Origin: CAZVEV01 sp964625865
Lineage (GTDB): Bacteria > Planctomycetota > Phycisphaerae > SM23-33
Assembly: GCA_964625865.1 (NCBI GenBank)
Contig: CAZVEV010000023.1
Location: 1 to 37,948 of the forward strand
Length of the DNA: 37,948 bases
Direction: 5' to 3'
Below the pieces are notes generated by a model. The model was not told where the DNA came from and ran no database searches. It saw only the letters and a program-made list of their open reading frames with translations. Every line of letters begins with the position of its first letter. Within the stretch, counting starts at the first letter, position 1. Below are positions 30,222 to 37,948 of this stretch, in pieces. A program made the position numbers and the translations under genes.

Positions 30222-31541
30222 ATGACGCAATACGAACAGGCAAGAGCGGGGGTGATAACGCCCGAGATGGCTCGGGTGGCCCAGCGCGAGGGCATTGAGG
30301 CGACCCTCGTGCGGGACGAGTTGGCGGCCGGGCGGCTGGTCATACCGGCCAACGTGCGCCACCTCGCGGGGACAGGCGGATCGGCGACGCGCCTGGACCC
30401 GTGCGGCATCGGACGGGCCTTGACGACCAAGATCAACGCGAATATCGGCACGTCAACGGTCAGCTCCTGTCGCGACCAGGAACTGCTCAAACTCCAGTGG
30501 GCCGTCCGATACGGCGCCGACGCCGTGATGGACCTGTCGACCGGGGGCGACCTGGACGAGATCCGCACGCACCTGCTGGCCCACGCCACCGTGCCGGTCG
30601 GCACGGTGCCGATCTACTCCATGATCGTCGACCGCCCCATCGAGGACCTGACGGGCGAGCAGATCCTCTCGACCATCGCCGACCAGGCCGCCCAGGGCGT
30701 GGACTTCTTCACCATCCATGCCGGCCTGAAACGCGAGCACATTCCGCTGGCCGCGGCGCGGAAGATGGGCATCGTCTCGCGAGGCGGGTCGCTCCTGGCC
30801 AAGTGGATGGTGCATCACGGCAAAGAAAACCCGATGTACGAGCTGTTCGACGAGATCAGCGCCATCATGCGGGAGTATGACGTGGCGTATTCGCTGGGCG
30901 ACGGCCTGCGCCCGGGCTGCCTCGCCGACGCCAGCGACGCCGCCCAGTTTGCCGAACTCGACGTGCTGGGCGAACTGGTCGCCCGCGCGCGCGACGCAGG
31001 CGTGCAGGTGATGGTCGAAGGCCCCGGCCACGTGCCCTTCAACGAAATCGAAATGAACATGACGCGCCAGGAGCAGGTCTGCGACGGTGCGCCGTTCTAT
31101 GTGCTCGGCCCCATCATCACCGACATGTTCCCCGGCTACGATCACATCACGTCGGCCATCGGGGCTACGGCGGCGGCCTACCACGGAGCGAGTTTCCTCT
31201 GCTACGTCACCCCGGCCGAGCACCTGTCCCTGCCGACGCCGGAGGAAGTCAAGCAGGGGTGCATCGCGTACAAGATCGCGGCGCATTCAGCCGACGTGGC
31301 GCGGGGCCTGCCCGGCGCCCGAGACGCCGACGACAGGATATCCGACGCGCGGGCGGCCTTCGACTGGCGGGGGCAGTTCGAGTTGGCCTTCGACGGCGAG
31401 ACCGCGGCGCAGATTCGCCGTCGCGACATGGAAGATGACGACGAGTACTGCGCCATGTGCGGGCGCGACTGGTGCGCGATGCGTATCAGCAAGGAAGTAA
31501 CCCAGGGAGTTGTCCAGGGCACGGAGACCACCGACGGCTAG
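30222..31541 (+). CDS. thiC: Phosphomethylpyrimidine synthase ThiC
   Basis: 439 residues, the short form without the extra N-terminal domain of proteobacterial and plant enzymes. Radical-SAM-type enzyme that rearranges aminoimidazole ribotide to HMP phosphate in thiamine biosynthesis. Seen: LDPCGIGRALTTKINANIGT, DAVMDLSTGGDLDEIR, PVGTVPIYSMI, DFFTIHAGLKREHI, SRGGSLLAKWM, EGPGHVPFNEIEMNM, YVLGPIITDMFPGYDHIT, and the C-terminal 4Fe-4S ligands CAMCGRDWC (Cys 410, 413, 418). No other thiamine genes are near. The leader is short and shows no TPP riboswitch, unlike most bacterial thiC genes. Confidence 0.97.
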   Translation: MTQYEQARAGVITPEMARVAQREGIEATLVRDELAAGRLVIPANVRHLAGTGGSATRLDPCGIGRALTTKINANIGTSTVSSCRDQELLKLQWAVRYGADAVMDLSTGGDLDEIRTHLLAHATVPVGTVPIYSMIVDRPIEDLTGEQILSTIADQAAQGVDFFTIHAGLKREHIPLAAARKMGIVSRGGSLLAKWMVHHGKENPMYELFDEISAIMREYDVAYSLGDGLRPGCLADASDAAQFAELDVLGELVARARDAGVQVMVEGPGHVPFNEIEMNMTRQEQVCDGAPFYVLGPIITDMFPGYDHITSAIGATAAAYHGASFLCYVTPAEHLSLPTPEEVKQGCIAYKIAAHSADVARGLPGARDADDRISDARAAFDWRGQFELAFDGETAAQIRRRDMEDDDEYCAMCGRDWCAMRISKEVTQGVVQGTETTDG

Positions 31542-31589
31542 CGGTCAGTGCTGATCACTCGCTTCCGGGTCTGAACAAGGATCTATCGT

Positions 31590-32609
31590 ATGCGCGTGAT
31601 CTTCTTCGGAGCGTTACTGTCAATTCTTGCCGGTCTGGTCGGCTGTGGGCGATATCACGCCGCCGCCACCGCCCACGCCGTGGCGCGATACGAAGCGGCG
31701 CATCGTCCCGCCACAGTCGTCCCGCAGGAGCACCCCGTCCACTCGCGCACCTTGGGGCTGGCCACTTCAGTGGCCAGCAACGAGCGGGGTGACCTGTCAG
31801 ACTCAGACGCCTGGACCTCCGAGCTCACCACCGCGGATGACGGATCGAGCAACGCTCCGGACCCCGCCGCCCTGCCGTGGCGACAGCGCCGCGGGGCAGC
31901 CTACCCGGGCCGATTCTGGGCCTCCCTGGGCTCAGACGTGCTGGAATGGCCCGAGACGCTCATCGATGACGTCTGCGCCACCGCGACGAACACCACCTCG
32001 CTGGTCATGTTTGCCATCGCCGGCGCCGGCGGGGCCGCCCTGGCCAACAGCGACGCCGACGACAAGGTCAACGACCACTACGAGAAGCACGGGGCGCAAC
32101 TGGGCTCGATTGCCGACGACTTCGGCGAGATCAGCGGCAGCGCGGCGCTCCATTTCGCCCTCGCCGGCGGGACGTATCTGACGGCGCTGGCGTTCGAGGA
32201 CGACCAGACCTACCGCAGCGCCAAGACCATGATCAACGCGCTGACGCTGACGGGCGTGACGACGGTTGGCCTGAAGGCCGCCGTGGGCAAGAAGCGGCCC
32301 AGCGGCAAGCGCGGCGGCTGGCCCAGCGGACACGCCAGCAGCAGCTTCTGCTTCGCGACCGTGGTCTATCACGAGTACGGCCCATGGCCCGGTGCGGGGG
32401 CGTTCGCGCTGGCGACGTTCACGGCCTACCAGCGGATCGACTCGCAGTATCACTATCTCTCGGATGTGGTCTCCGGGGCGATTATCGGCGTCGCGTTCGG
32501 CCATGCGGTGGCGGGGAATCACAGGCTTGAGGTCCTCGGCATGGACGTGGCGCCCTACGTGCACCCCCGCACCGGCGCGGCGGGCCTGGCGCTGACCAAA
32601 CAGTGGTGA
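31590..32609 (+). CDS. PAP2-superfamily phosphatase lipoprotein
   Basis: 339 residues from ATG 31590 (AAGGA 8 nt upstream). Signal with lipobox LAGLVGCG, so a membrane-anchored lipoprotein. A long low-complexity linker (about 25-100) precedes the PAP2 domain with its three phosphatase motifs: KAAVGKKRP (about 228-236), WPSGH (about 244-248) and RIDSQYHYLSDV (about 280-291, the R-x5-H-x3-D triad). Related enzymes dephosphorylate undecaprenyl pyrophosphate or phosphatidate at the membrane; the substrate here is unknown. The linker contains a perfect 10-bp-arm palindrome at DNA level (31757-31778). Lies 48 bp after thiC and may be read through from it. Confidence 0.85.
   Translation: MRVIFFGALLSILAGLVGCGRYHAAATAHAVARYEAAHRPATVVPQEHPVHSRTLGLATSVASNERGDLSDSDAWTSELTTADDGSSNAPDPAALPWRQRRGAAYPGRFWASLGSDVLEWPETLIDDVCATATNTTSLVMFAIAGAGGAALANSDADDKVNDHYEKHGAQLGSIADDFGEISGSAALHFALAGGTYLTALAFEDDQTYRSAKTMINALTLTGVTTVGLKAAVGKKRPSGKRGGWPSGHASSSFCFATVVYHEYGPWPGAGAFALATFTAYQRIDSQYHYLSDVVSGAIIGVAFGHAVAGNHRLEVLGMDVAPYVHPRTGAAGLALTKQW
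31757..31778 (+). repeat. Intragenic palindrome in PAP2 linker
   Basis: GCTGGCCACT-TC-AGTGGCCAGC, 10-bp perfect arms, coding for part of the unstructured linker (GLATSVASN). Its style matches the intergenic palindromes of the window. Confidence 0.7.
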
Positions 32610-32700
32610 TCGCAGCGGGTGGAGGCTGTCCGACGGTCCGTGTTGCTCGACCAGGGGAGCTCTCCCTCGCAGCACCCCGGCTGACGCGTTTGGCCGCCCC

Positions 32701-32817
32701 TGGCCGCACTTGGCCGGGCGAAACGACCCTGCCCCCTACCGCCGCGCCCAAACGCGGCCTACCCCCTCAGCCGGGCGGCCTCGACGTTTTCAGGTTATTC
32801 CGATTTCGGCAACCCGC
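32701..32817 (+). repeat. Dispersed ~118-bp repeat, copy B
   Basis: Second copy of the repeat at 343-460, same orientation, located between the convergent 3' ends of the PAP2 gene (ends 32609) and the sulfatase (ends 32845). The rest of this gap shows nothing recognisable. Confidence 0.75.
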
Positions 32818-32844
32818 ATGATTCCGGTCAGTATCACTCCCGAG

Positions 32845-34461
32845 CTAGTGATTGTCGCCTTTGCGGTTCTTCTCGCCCATGCGGAGGCGGTTGTCGGTGA
32901 AGACGATCTGCTCGCGCAGCCACTTGAGGTGGCCCTGGATCCGCTTGAACTCGGGGTCGTCGGTCTTGCCCTGCCCGCGCAGGGCGGCGAGTTTGGCCTC
33001 CTGTCTGGGGATGATCTGCTCAACGACGCGCTGTCGCCACGCCAGCCGCAGCGTCCGGACGTCTTCGGCGCCGACGGCCTTGAGGTAGTCCTGGAGCATC
33101 GCGTGCAGCTTGGCCGTCCTGTCGGGCATGGTCCTGGCCAGGTTCCGCTTCTCGCCGATGTCCTTGCTCAGGTCAAACAGCGACAGGTCCTGCGTGTCGA
33201 GGTTCTTCAGCAGCTTGTAGTCGCCCAGGCGGATGGCCGACTCCGGCTCGCCGTTCCACCAGGGGAAATGGAACACCAGCGCCTCGGTGCCGCGCTTGAC
33301 GGTCCCCGCGTTGCCCTTCTCGAAGACGTCGCGCAGCGACCCGCCGTCGAACTCGGCCGGCAGGGGTATCCGCTGCCCCGCCAGGTCGCGGATCGTCGGC
33401 AGGAAGTCCCACCCGACGACGGGCACGTCGCAGTACGTCCCGGCCGACACGCCGGGGCCTCGGACCACCATCGGCACGCGGATGCCGCCCTCCCACAGAT
33501 CCGCCTTGCCTCCCGCCAGCGGCCTGTTCTCCCGGAAGCCCCCGCCATTGTCCGACGTGAAGATCACGACCGTGTTATCCGCAATGCCGAGATCATCGAG
33601 TTTGTCCAGGACCATGCCCAGACCCGTGTCGAGGTCCTCGATCATCGCCGCGTAGTTCAGCAGCCAGCCGCTACGGCGCTCGTCAGTGCCGATCTCGGAC
33701 TCCGACCGATAGTCGCTGTCCTTTGACTTCGGACCGCGGGGCAGCGTGCGGTACTTGGCGCGGGTGGCCGCCAGCGACTGGTGGCCGACGTGGCAGGCGT
33801 AGTGGGAGATCCGCATGTAGAACGGCCTGCCCGCCTTGACCTGCTTGGCCATGAAGTCGTTCGCACGCCGGGTCACGGAGAATATCCGCTTCGGATCGTC
33901 GGCCGGCACGGGCGCCTTCTTGCCGTCCACTTTCTGCCAATCGCCGTGCCAGTTGTCCGTCCGCCCGTCGCTGACGTCGAAGCCGACCTCCTCCGGCGTC
34001 TTCGGCGAGCACGCCCACTTGCCGAAGTGGGCCGTCACGTAGTTCGCATTGGCGGCCTTGACCGCCCTGGGGATCGTCAGCGCGTCGGGGCCGACCCTGG
34101 CCTTGCCCACGAGGACCGCGTGGTGCAGGCGGGTCGGCGTCTTGCCATAGAGGATGCTGTCGCGCGTCGGGCTGCACACGGGCGACGAGGCGTAGGCGTT
34201 GGAGAAGACCATCCCCTCGCGGGCCATCTTCTCAAGGGCGGGCGTCCGGTAGTACGTGCTCCCGGAATCGGGGCGGCCCTTCATCATCCGCACGGACGTG
34301 TCGGTCCAGCCCTGGTCGTCGGTGAGAATCAGGATGATGTTCGGCGGGGACGCGGGCTTCGATGCGTCGGGCGCGGTTTCTCGTGCGGCGCCAATGCAGC
34401 CGGGCATCGCCCAGGCCGCGGCGCCCGCGCCGACAGATCGGAGGAATGTTCGTCTTCTCAC
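32845..34461 (-). CDS. Arylsulfatase-family enzyme
   Basis: 538 residues from a GTG start at 34461 (AAGGAG 8 nt upstream). Twin-arginine-like head RRRTFLRS and a lipobox-like MPGC (about 19-22) suggest export and anchoring. Type I sulfatase: metal aspartates in ILTDDQGW (about 45-52); active-site C96 in CSPTR, the sequence converted to formylglycine; then HFGKW, HYACHVGHQ, FTSDNGGGFRENRPLAGGK and EGGIRVPMVV. Cleaves sulfate esters, probably on polysaccharides. The start overlaps the stop of the upstream glycosidase (GTGA, 34458-34461), implying translational coupling and a shared substrate. A maturase (FGE or anSME) for C96 must be encoded elsewhere unless the FGE-like fusion at 8480 does it, which its lack of catalytic cysteines argues against. 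Confidence 0.92.
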   Translation of the reverse strand: MRRRTFLRSVGAGAAAWAMPGCIGAARETAPDASKPASPPNIILILTDDQGWTDTSVRMMKGRPDSGSTYYRTPALEKMAREGMVFSNAYASSPVCSPTRDSILYGKTPTRLHHAVLVGKARVGPDALTIPRAVKAANANYVTAHFGKWACSPKTPEEVGFDVSDGRTDNWHGDWQKVDGKKAPVPADDPKRIFSVTRRANDFMAKQVKAGRPFYMRISHYACHVGHQSLAATRAKYRTLPRGPKSKDSDYRSESEIGTDERRSGWLLNYAAMIEDLDTGLGMVLDKLDDLGIADNTVVIFTSDNGGGFRENRPLAGGKADLWEGGIRVPMVVRGPGVSAGTYCDVPVVGWDFLPTIRDLAGQRIPLPAEFDGGSLRDVFEKGNAGTVKRGTEALVFHFPWWNGEPESAIRLGDYKLLKNLDTQDLSLFDLSKDIGEKRNLARTMPDRTAKLHAMLQDYLKAVGAEDVRTLRLAWRQRVVEQIIPRQEAKLAALRGQGKTDDPEFKRIQGHLKWLREQIVFTDNRLRMGEKNRKGDNH

Positions 34462-37400
34462 TTGGTGTTCTCCTTGCCCGCATCGCCCGCGTGGAAAAGC
34501 ATCTTCGCGTCGACAGGCTTACGCGGCCCGCCGTCTATGCTGTAAGACAGCTCCAGTCTCGCGCGGTTGGCAGCCTGGAAGTACTCGATCGTGATCTCGT
34601 GGAGGCCCCTTGCCAGCGCGACTTCGCCGCCTGCTTCCCACGGATCCAGCGCGCACAGGACGTCCAGCTCGACGACCTTCCGCCCGTCGATCCACAGGCG
34701 CGAACCGTCGTCGGACTTCACGGCGAAACGGTACAGCCCGTCGACGGGGACCTTGACGTACCCGGTGAACTCCAGCGCGAAGCGGTCCTTCCGCCCGCCC
34801 AGGGCCGCCACGTTGAGGTCCTGCGTCACGCCCGTTTTCGTTGGCGTCAGGCCCTTCATGTCCGGGATCCGCTTCCATGTGCCCTCGAAGCGGCTGTAGG
34901 CCAGACCGTTCTCAACCTTCCCGGGCAAGACCGCTGGAAGCAGCTTCGCCTTGGTGAAGGGCACGGACATGACCGTTCTCGGCGTGCCGTCGGGCCCGAA
35001 CCCGCGAAGCTTCAGCACGGCTGAGCGGTCCAGCACGATCGCTCCGTCCGCCGGCCGAGACGATGCGTCCGGATCGCTGCCGTCGGTCGTGTATCGCAGG
35101 CGGCAACCCGGTTCGAGATTTCGGGCTCGGACCTCGATGCGACTGACGAACGCCCGCGCGGCGGGCGTGACCACGGCGAGCGTCTTGCGAGCGACGGTTG
35201 TCTTGCCCAACCGGACTGTCACCTTCCCGTCGCGCATCGCGCTGAAGACGTATCGCCGGTGTCCGCGCGGGGCGCCACCGAGGGCCTTCGCCGATTCGTC
35301 GAGCAAAGCACGGTCCGCAAGCCACGGCTCGATGAACAGCGTCTTGAGCGGACAGTTGCGCACGGCGATCATCTTGATTATCGGGGGACGCCGTACAGGG
35401 GTTCGAGAGTCATCTTGCCCTTCGGATGAGCCAGAGCGTACTTGAGGCCCGTCTGCCCCGGAGGCCTGTACGGCGTCCCCCGATAACCTCTGGTCGATGC
35501 GCACGGTGACCCACTCGGTCTTCCCGCCCTGGACAACCGGCACGGCCACTTCGATGAAGCTCCACCGCTCGGGCAGGTGATCACAGACCGTAAACGTCCC
35601 GTCCCGGACGGAGTAGCTCACGCCGGCCAGCCGCTTGAGCAGCAGGTCAGTCATGCAGCCGTCCCAGTTGTAGTACTGCGAGCCCCAGGGCTTGTCGTGG
35701 GGGTCCCAGCATTCGGGGGCGACGGGGTGCCCGTGGTCTTTGTTCATCGCGCGGATGTGATTGAGCGTGCAGAAGACCGCGTCGGCGTCGCGATGGTGGC
35801 GGAACATCCCCTCGACCGCCAGCCACGTGCTGATCGTCGAGACCGCAAACACGCCGTTGGGTGGATAGTTCGGCGGGCGGATGCGAAGGGCCACCGCCCC
35901 CAGGAAGCCGGTTTCGGTGTTCATCACCCACCTGTCGCACATGGCGTCGGCCCAGGGGGTCGGCATGTCATGGCACATCATAGACGCCAGATGCGAGATG
36001 TCCTTCCAGGGCACGCCTTTGGCGGCGTAGTAGTCCGGGGCGTACTTGCTCCAGTTGGACCGGAACGCATCGAGCAGTCTCGGGCGCATTCCCTGCCAGT
36101 GCGGCACGTCGGCGGTGCGCCCCAGTTCGCGGGCCATCCGCGCGAGGCAGTCCAGGGCGTTCAGCTCGATCCCCCTGCTCCGCTGCGGCCCGCCGGTCCA
36201 GTACAGCGGGCGGAACAGCTCGCCGTAAACCGTCTCGAGGAACGCCCGGTCGCCGGACTTGAGGTACATCTCCCACGCCAACTCGACGTTGCCCACCAGG
36301 TTCATCCACACCCCCGGCGAGTACCACGTCGTGCCGAAGTTGTCGGGCAAGGCGTTGGCTTTGTTCTTGAACGGCACCATGAACTTCCACGACAGGACGT
36401 TGCCGTACCCCCACGCGGCCTTGTCAACCACCCACGACCCCATCGCCGTGTACACCCACGAGTCCCACAGGTGCAAGCCCATGAAGTTGTTGACGGCCGT
36501 CTGCGTGTGCGGATACGCCTCATAGCCCTTGCCCGTATACGTGAAGTACATGAAGTAAAGCGACCAGAGGTAATAGTACGTCTTGACCGCCGACCGGTCC
36601 GAGCAGTCGAACCGCGGAATCTGCGTGTTGAGCAGACCGTTGAACCAGCGCGTCTTGGCCGCCAGCGCCGCGGCGGGGTCGGCAAGGACCTGCCTGGTCC
36701 GCTTGGCCACATCGGCGTAGTCGTCGCCCATGGCGTACGTGACGGCGACCGGTCGGCCCGGCGCCAGCGCGATGCTGAACGAGTAGACCTGGCGGCCTTC
36801 CCTGTCGCGAACGATGCGCTGCGATTTCGCCAAGGGTGCCGTCGATGAGACCACCACGCTTATCCCGTCATACATGAGCTTGCCCACCACCGCGGGGGTC
36901 TTCCAGTCCAGCTTGGTCAGGATCGTGCCGCCCTCCGTGACGTGGATGGCGTTGCTCGCGGCGTCGAACCGCCCTCGGGCCGTCCGCGCCTGACTGAACG
37001 TCCGCCCCGGCGGATCGCCGTCCAGCGTCGGGTACCTGTGCGTGTTGACGAAGCTTTGGCCTTCGAACTCGATCGTCAACGCCCGATCGGCCGTGATAAG
37101 CGTGCAGACCACGTCCTGCCTCGAGATGAACTTGACCTCGGTGATCCTGGCCCCGCCCACATCGTAGGTGCAGATGACGCGATCCGGCCGCCAGACCATC
37201 GACGTCGGCTGCGGGTGCCTGAACCGTTTCCCACCAATCACCACCGTGCCATACGCCCCACGGACCTGGTTCCAGAACTCCCAGCCCATCTTGTCATGCC
37301 CGGTCCCGCCGGCCCCCGCAGCGATACCGAACCCCCGCGCCCGCCCGTCGCGAAAGAACGGATGCGTCAGCCCGATCGTCTCATGCTCCCGCGTCCGCCA

Positions 37401-37604
37401 CTTCACGTCCGACGCCCCCCCGATGTAGTACATGTGGTTCCCCGCCATAAACGAGTGCTGCTTCCCGCTGATCTCCCGCGCCAGGAGCCCACAGTAATCC
37501 ATCGACTGACGATCTCGCGCGCCGGCGGCCCGGCCCGGCGCAAGCAGTACCACCGCACCGAGTACGGCAAGTCCGCATCTTATCGCACGGTGTGTCCTCG
37601 TCAT
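34458..37604 (-). CDS. Secreted (alpha/alpha)6 glycosidase with PA14 domain
   Basis: 1048 residues from ATG 37604. Signal peptide GLAVLGAVVLLAPGRAAGA. An N-terminal beta-sandwich (about 40-300) is followed by an (alpha/alpha)6-barrel (about 310-700) resembling MGH1/GH63/trehalase-like enzymes: YYYLWSLYFMYFTYTGKGYE, LHLWDSWVYTAMGSWVV, AWEMYLKSGDRAFLETVYG, DCLARMARELGR and WGSQYYNWDGCMTDLLL. Residues ~815-870 carry a chitobiase/hexosaminidase C-terminal domain (YTTDGSDPD), and ~925-1040 a PA14 domain (YRFAVKSDDGSRLWIDGRKV). A 109-bp inverted-repeat element codes for residues ~707-742, in frame, between catalytic and accessory domains. It is coupled to the sulfatase, so it likely acts on a sulfated polysaccharide. 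Exact family and substrate not determined. Confidence 0.8.
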   Translation of the reverse strand: MTRTHRAIRCGLAVLGAVVLLAPGRAAGARDRQSMDYCGLLAREISGKQHSFMAGNHMYYIGGASDVKWRTREHETIGLTHPFFRDGRARGFGIAAGAGGTGHDKMGWEFWNQVRGAYGTVVIGGKRFRHPQPTSMVWRPDRVICTYDVGGARITEVKFISRQDVVCTLITADRALTIEFEGQSFVNTHRYPTLDGDPPGRTFSQARTARGRFDAASNAIHVTEGGTILTKLDWKTPAVVGKLMYDGISVVVSSTAPLAKSQRIVRDREGRQVYSFSIALAPGRPVAVTYAMGDDYADVAKRTRQVLADPAAALAAKTRWFNGLLNTQIPRFDCSDRSAVKTYYYLWSLYFMYFTYTGKGYEAYPHTQTAVNNFMGLHLWDSWVYTAMGSWVVDKAAWGYGNVLSWKFMVPFKNKANALPDNFGTTWYSPGVWMNLVGNVELAWEMYLKSGDRAFLETVYGELFRPLYWTGGPQRSRGIELNALDCLARMARELGRTADVPHWQGMRPRLLDAFRSNWSKYAPDYYAAKGVPWKDISHLASMMCHDMPTPWADAMCDRWVMNTETGFLGAVALRIRPPNYPPNGVFAVSTISTWLAVEGMFRHHRDADAVFCTLNHIRAMNKDHGHPVAPECWDPHDKPWGSQYYNWDGCMTDLLLKRLAGVSYSVRDGTFTVCDHLPERWSFIEVAVPVVQGGKTEWVTVRIDQRLSGDAVQASGADGPQVRSGSSEGQDDSRTPVRRPPIIKMIAVRNCPLKTLFIEPWLADRALLDESAKALGGAPRGHRRYVFSAMRDGKVTVRLGKTTVARKTLAVVTPAARAFVSRIEVRARNLEPGCRLRYTTDGSDPDASSRPADGAIVLDRSAVLKLRGFGPDGTPRTVMSVPFTKAKLLPAVLPGKVENGLAYSRFEGTWKRIPDMKGLTPTKTGVTQDLNVAALGGRKDRFALEFTGYVKVPVDGLYRFAVKSDDGSRLWIDGRKVVELDVLCALDPWEAGGEVALARGLHEITIEYFQAANRARLELSYSIDGGPRKPVDAKMLFHAGDAGKENTK
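35378..35486. repeat. 109-bp element with perfect 22-bp inverted ends
   Basis: Left arm 35378-35399, right arm 35465-35486, exact inverted copies (TTATCGGGGGACGCCGTACA-GG), interior 65 bp. It sits inside the glycosidase gene at a domain junction. It adds 109 bp but the frame runs through without stop, so either an insertion plus compensating change occurred or the element includes gained or lost target bases. Terminal GGGGAC resembles REP-type/Y1-transposase repeats (inference). No clear target duplication seen. Confidence 0.85.
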
Positions 37605-37895
37605 GCCCCCACCTTACTTTCGCCCCCCCCTCGAAGCAACGCCGCCGCGGACTGTATCGCGTGGGCAGTCCCGCCGGCCCGTCGCCGAGCCCCCTCTCCC
37701 CCCCACAGCCGACCGAGGGGATTCTCAAGAAATAATCGGTTTTCCCTTGCCGCGTTCTGGCGTGAGGCTAGAATTATAACTACTTAGGGATTGCGGGGCT
37801 CCGCGGGGTGCGGGGCATTGACAGGGGACCGTTTGGCTCTTCTGTCGCCACCACAGTCATCGTCTGACATGACGTACTAGCGCCGTTTCTTAGGG
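37605..37895. other. Upstream region of the glycosidase gene
   Basis: About 290 bp without a supported gene. Contains C-rich stretches near 37621 and 37695, the promoter pair at 37747-37778 and a GACAG...CTGTC dyad with GGGGACCG at about 37819-37846. Confidence 0.5.
37747..37774 (+). promoter_or_regulatory. Rightward promoter near the window end
   Basis: -35 TTGCCG (37747-37752), 16-bp spacer, -10 TAGAAT (37769-37774), pointing out of the window. On the other strand TATAAT (37773-37778) overlaps it and may serve the glycosidase gene, though no good -35 accompanies it. The downstream gene is not included. Confidence 0.4.
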
Positions 37896-37948
37896 GTAAC
37901 CGTTCAGGCCCATTCGGGCCTGTGATGTTTCTCTGGCGGGGCAGCGTA
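37896..37948. repeat. Right 53-bp terminal inverted repeat
   Basis: Exact reverse complement of 2-54, beginning GTAACCGTTCAGGCCC and including the CAGGCCC-ATTC-GGGCCTG hairpin. It is preceded by unrelated sequence, placing the element boundary at 37895/37896. Confidence 0.9.

Noticed and set aside
1..37948. A ~38-kb transposon bounded by 53-bp terminal inverted repeats
   Set aside because: The interior holds core chromosome genes (prfA, rpmE, proS, rnr, thiC, a tRNA) and no transposase, and the repeats sit exactly at the window ends, as expected from an assembly break at a multicopy sequence.

Overview
The window looks like a contig from a planctomycete, probably class Phycisphaerae or a relative. 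This rests on gene content: PEP-CTERM surface proteins, a formylglycine-type sulfatase, a Tat-exported Gfo/Idh/MocA oxidoreductase, a hydrazine-synthase-alpha-like di-haem protein fused to a sulfatase-modifying-factor domain, large secreted glycosidases, a fused 3-hexulose-6-phosphate synthase/RraA enzyme and GC-rich codon use. No rRNA is present, so the placement is inference.

Layout. 1-273: 3' end of a sensor histidine kinase cut off by a 53-bp repeat. 274-584: gene-free, holding one copy of a ~118-bp dispersed repeat. 585-2979: a PEP-CTERM protein and a GH144-like lipoprotein (both minus). 3020-3090: tRNA-Thr(CGT). 3400-5570: two PEP-CTERM cassettes on plus with homologous promoters, leaders and terminators but unrelated ectodomains, and a scar of a third. 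5870-8338: divergent outer-membrane lipoprotein and Gfo/Idh/MocA gene. 8480-11779: giant cytochrome/FGE-like fusion. 12288-15573: small acidic and arginine-rich proteins, a membrane protein, rpmE and prfA (plus). 15756-23532: minus-strand run of a PpiD/SurA-like chaperone, hxlB, hxlA-rraA, a lipid-A-type acyltransferase and proS. 24024-29777: yhaM-like nuclease (+), ylbF-like (-), rnr (+), gcvT (+), UVR-motif protein (+). 30222-32609: thiC and a PAP2 lipoprotein (+). 32845-37604: coupled glycosidase-sulfatase pair (-). The right end repeats the left end in inverted orientation.

How the genes work together. The sulfatase, glycosidase, GH144-like protein and oxidoreductase suggest attack on sulfated or beta-linked glycans outside the cytoplasm. 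hxlA-rraA plus hxlB give the two core ribulose-monophosphate steps (formaldehyde fixation or pentose supply). yhaM, ylbF and rnr form a compact RNA-processing/decay neighbourhood. rpmE, prfA and proS are translation genes, so most of the window is ordinary chromosome.

The most unusual content is non-coding: PEP-CTERM cassettes whose shared parts are the promoter, a leader hairpin with pairing-preserving changes, and the tail plus terminator; a 109-bp element with perfect 22-bp inverted ends lying in frame inside a glycosidase gene; a dispersed ~118-bp repeat; several intergenic spacers built from degenerate word-like repeats, one forming a ~230-bp fold-back; and identical inverted 53-bp ends that look like the edge of a multicopy mobile element.
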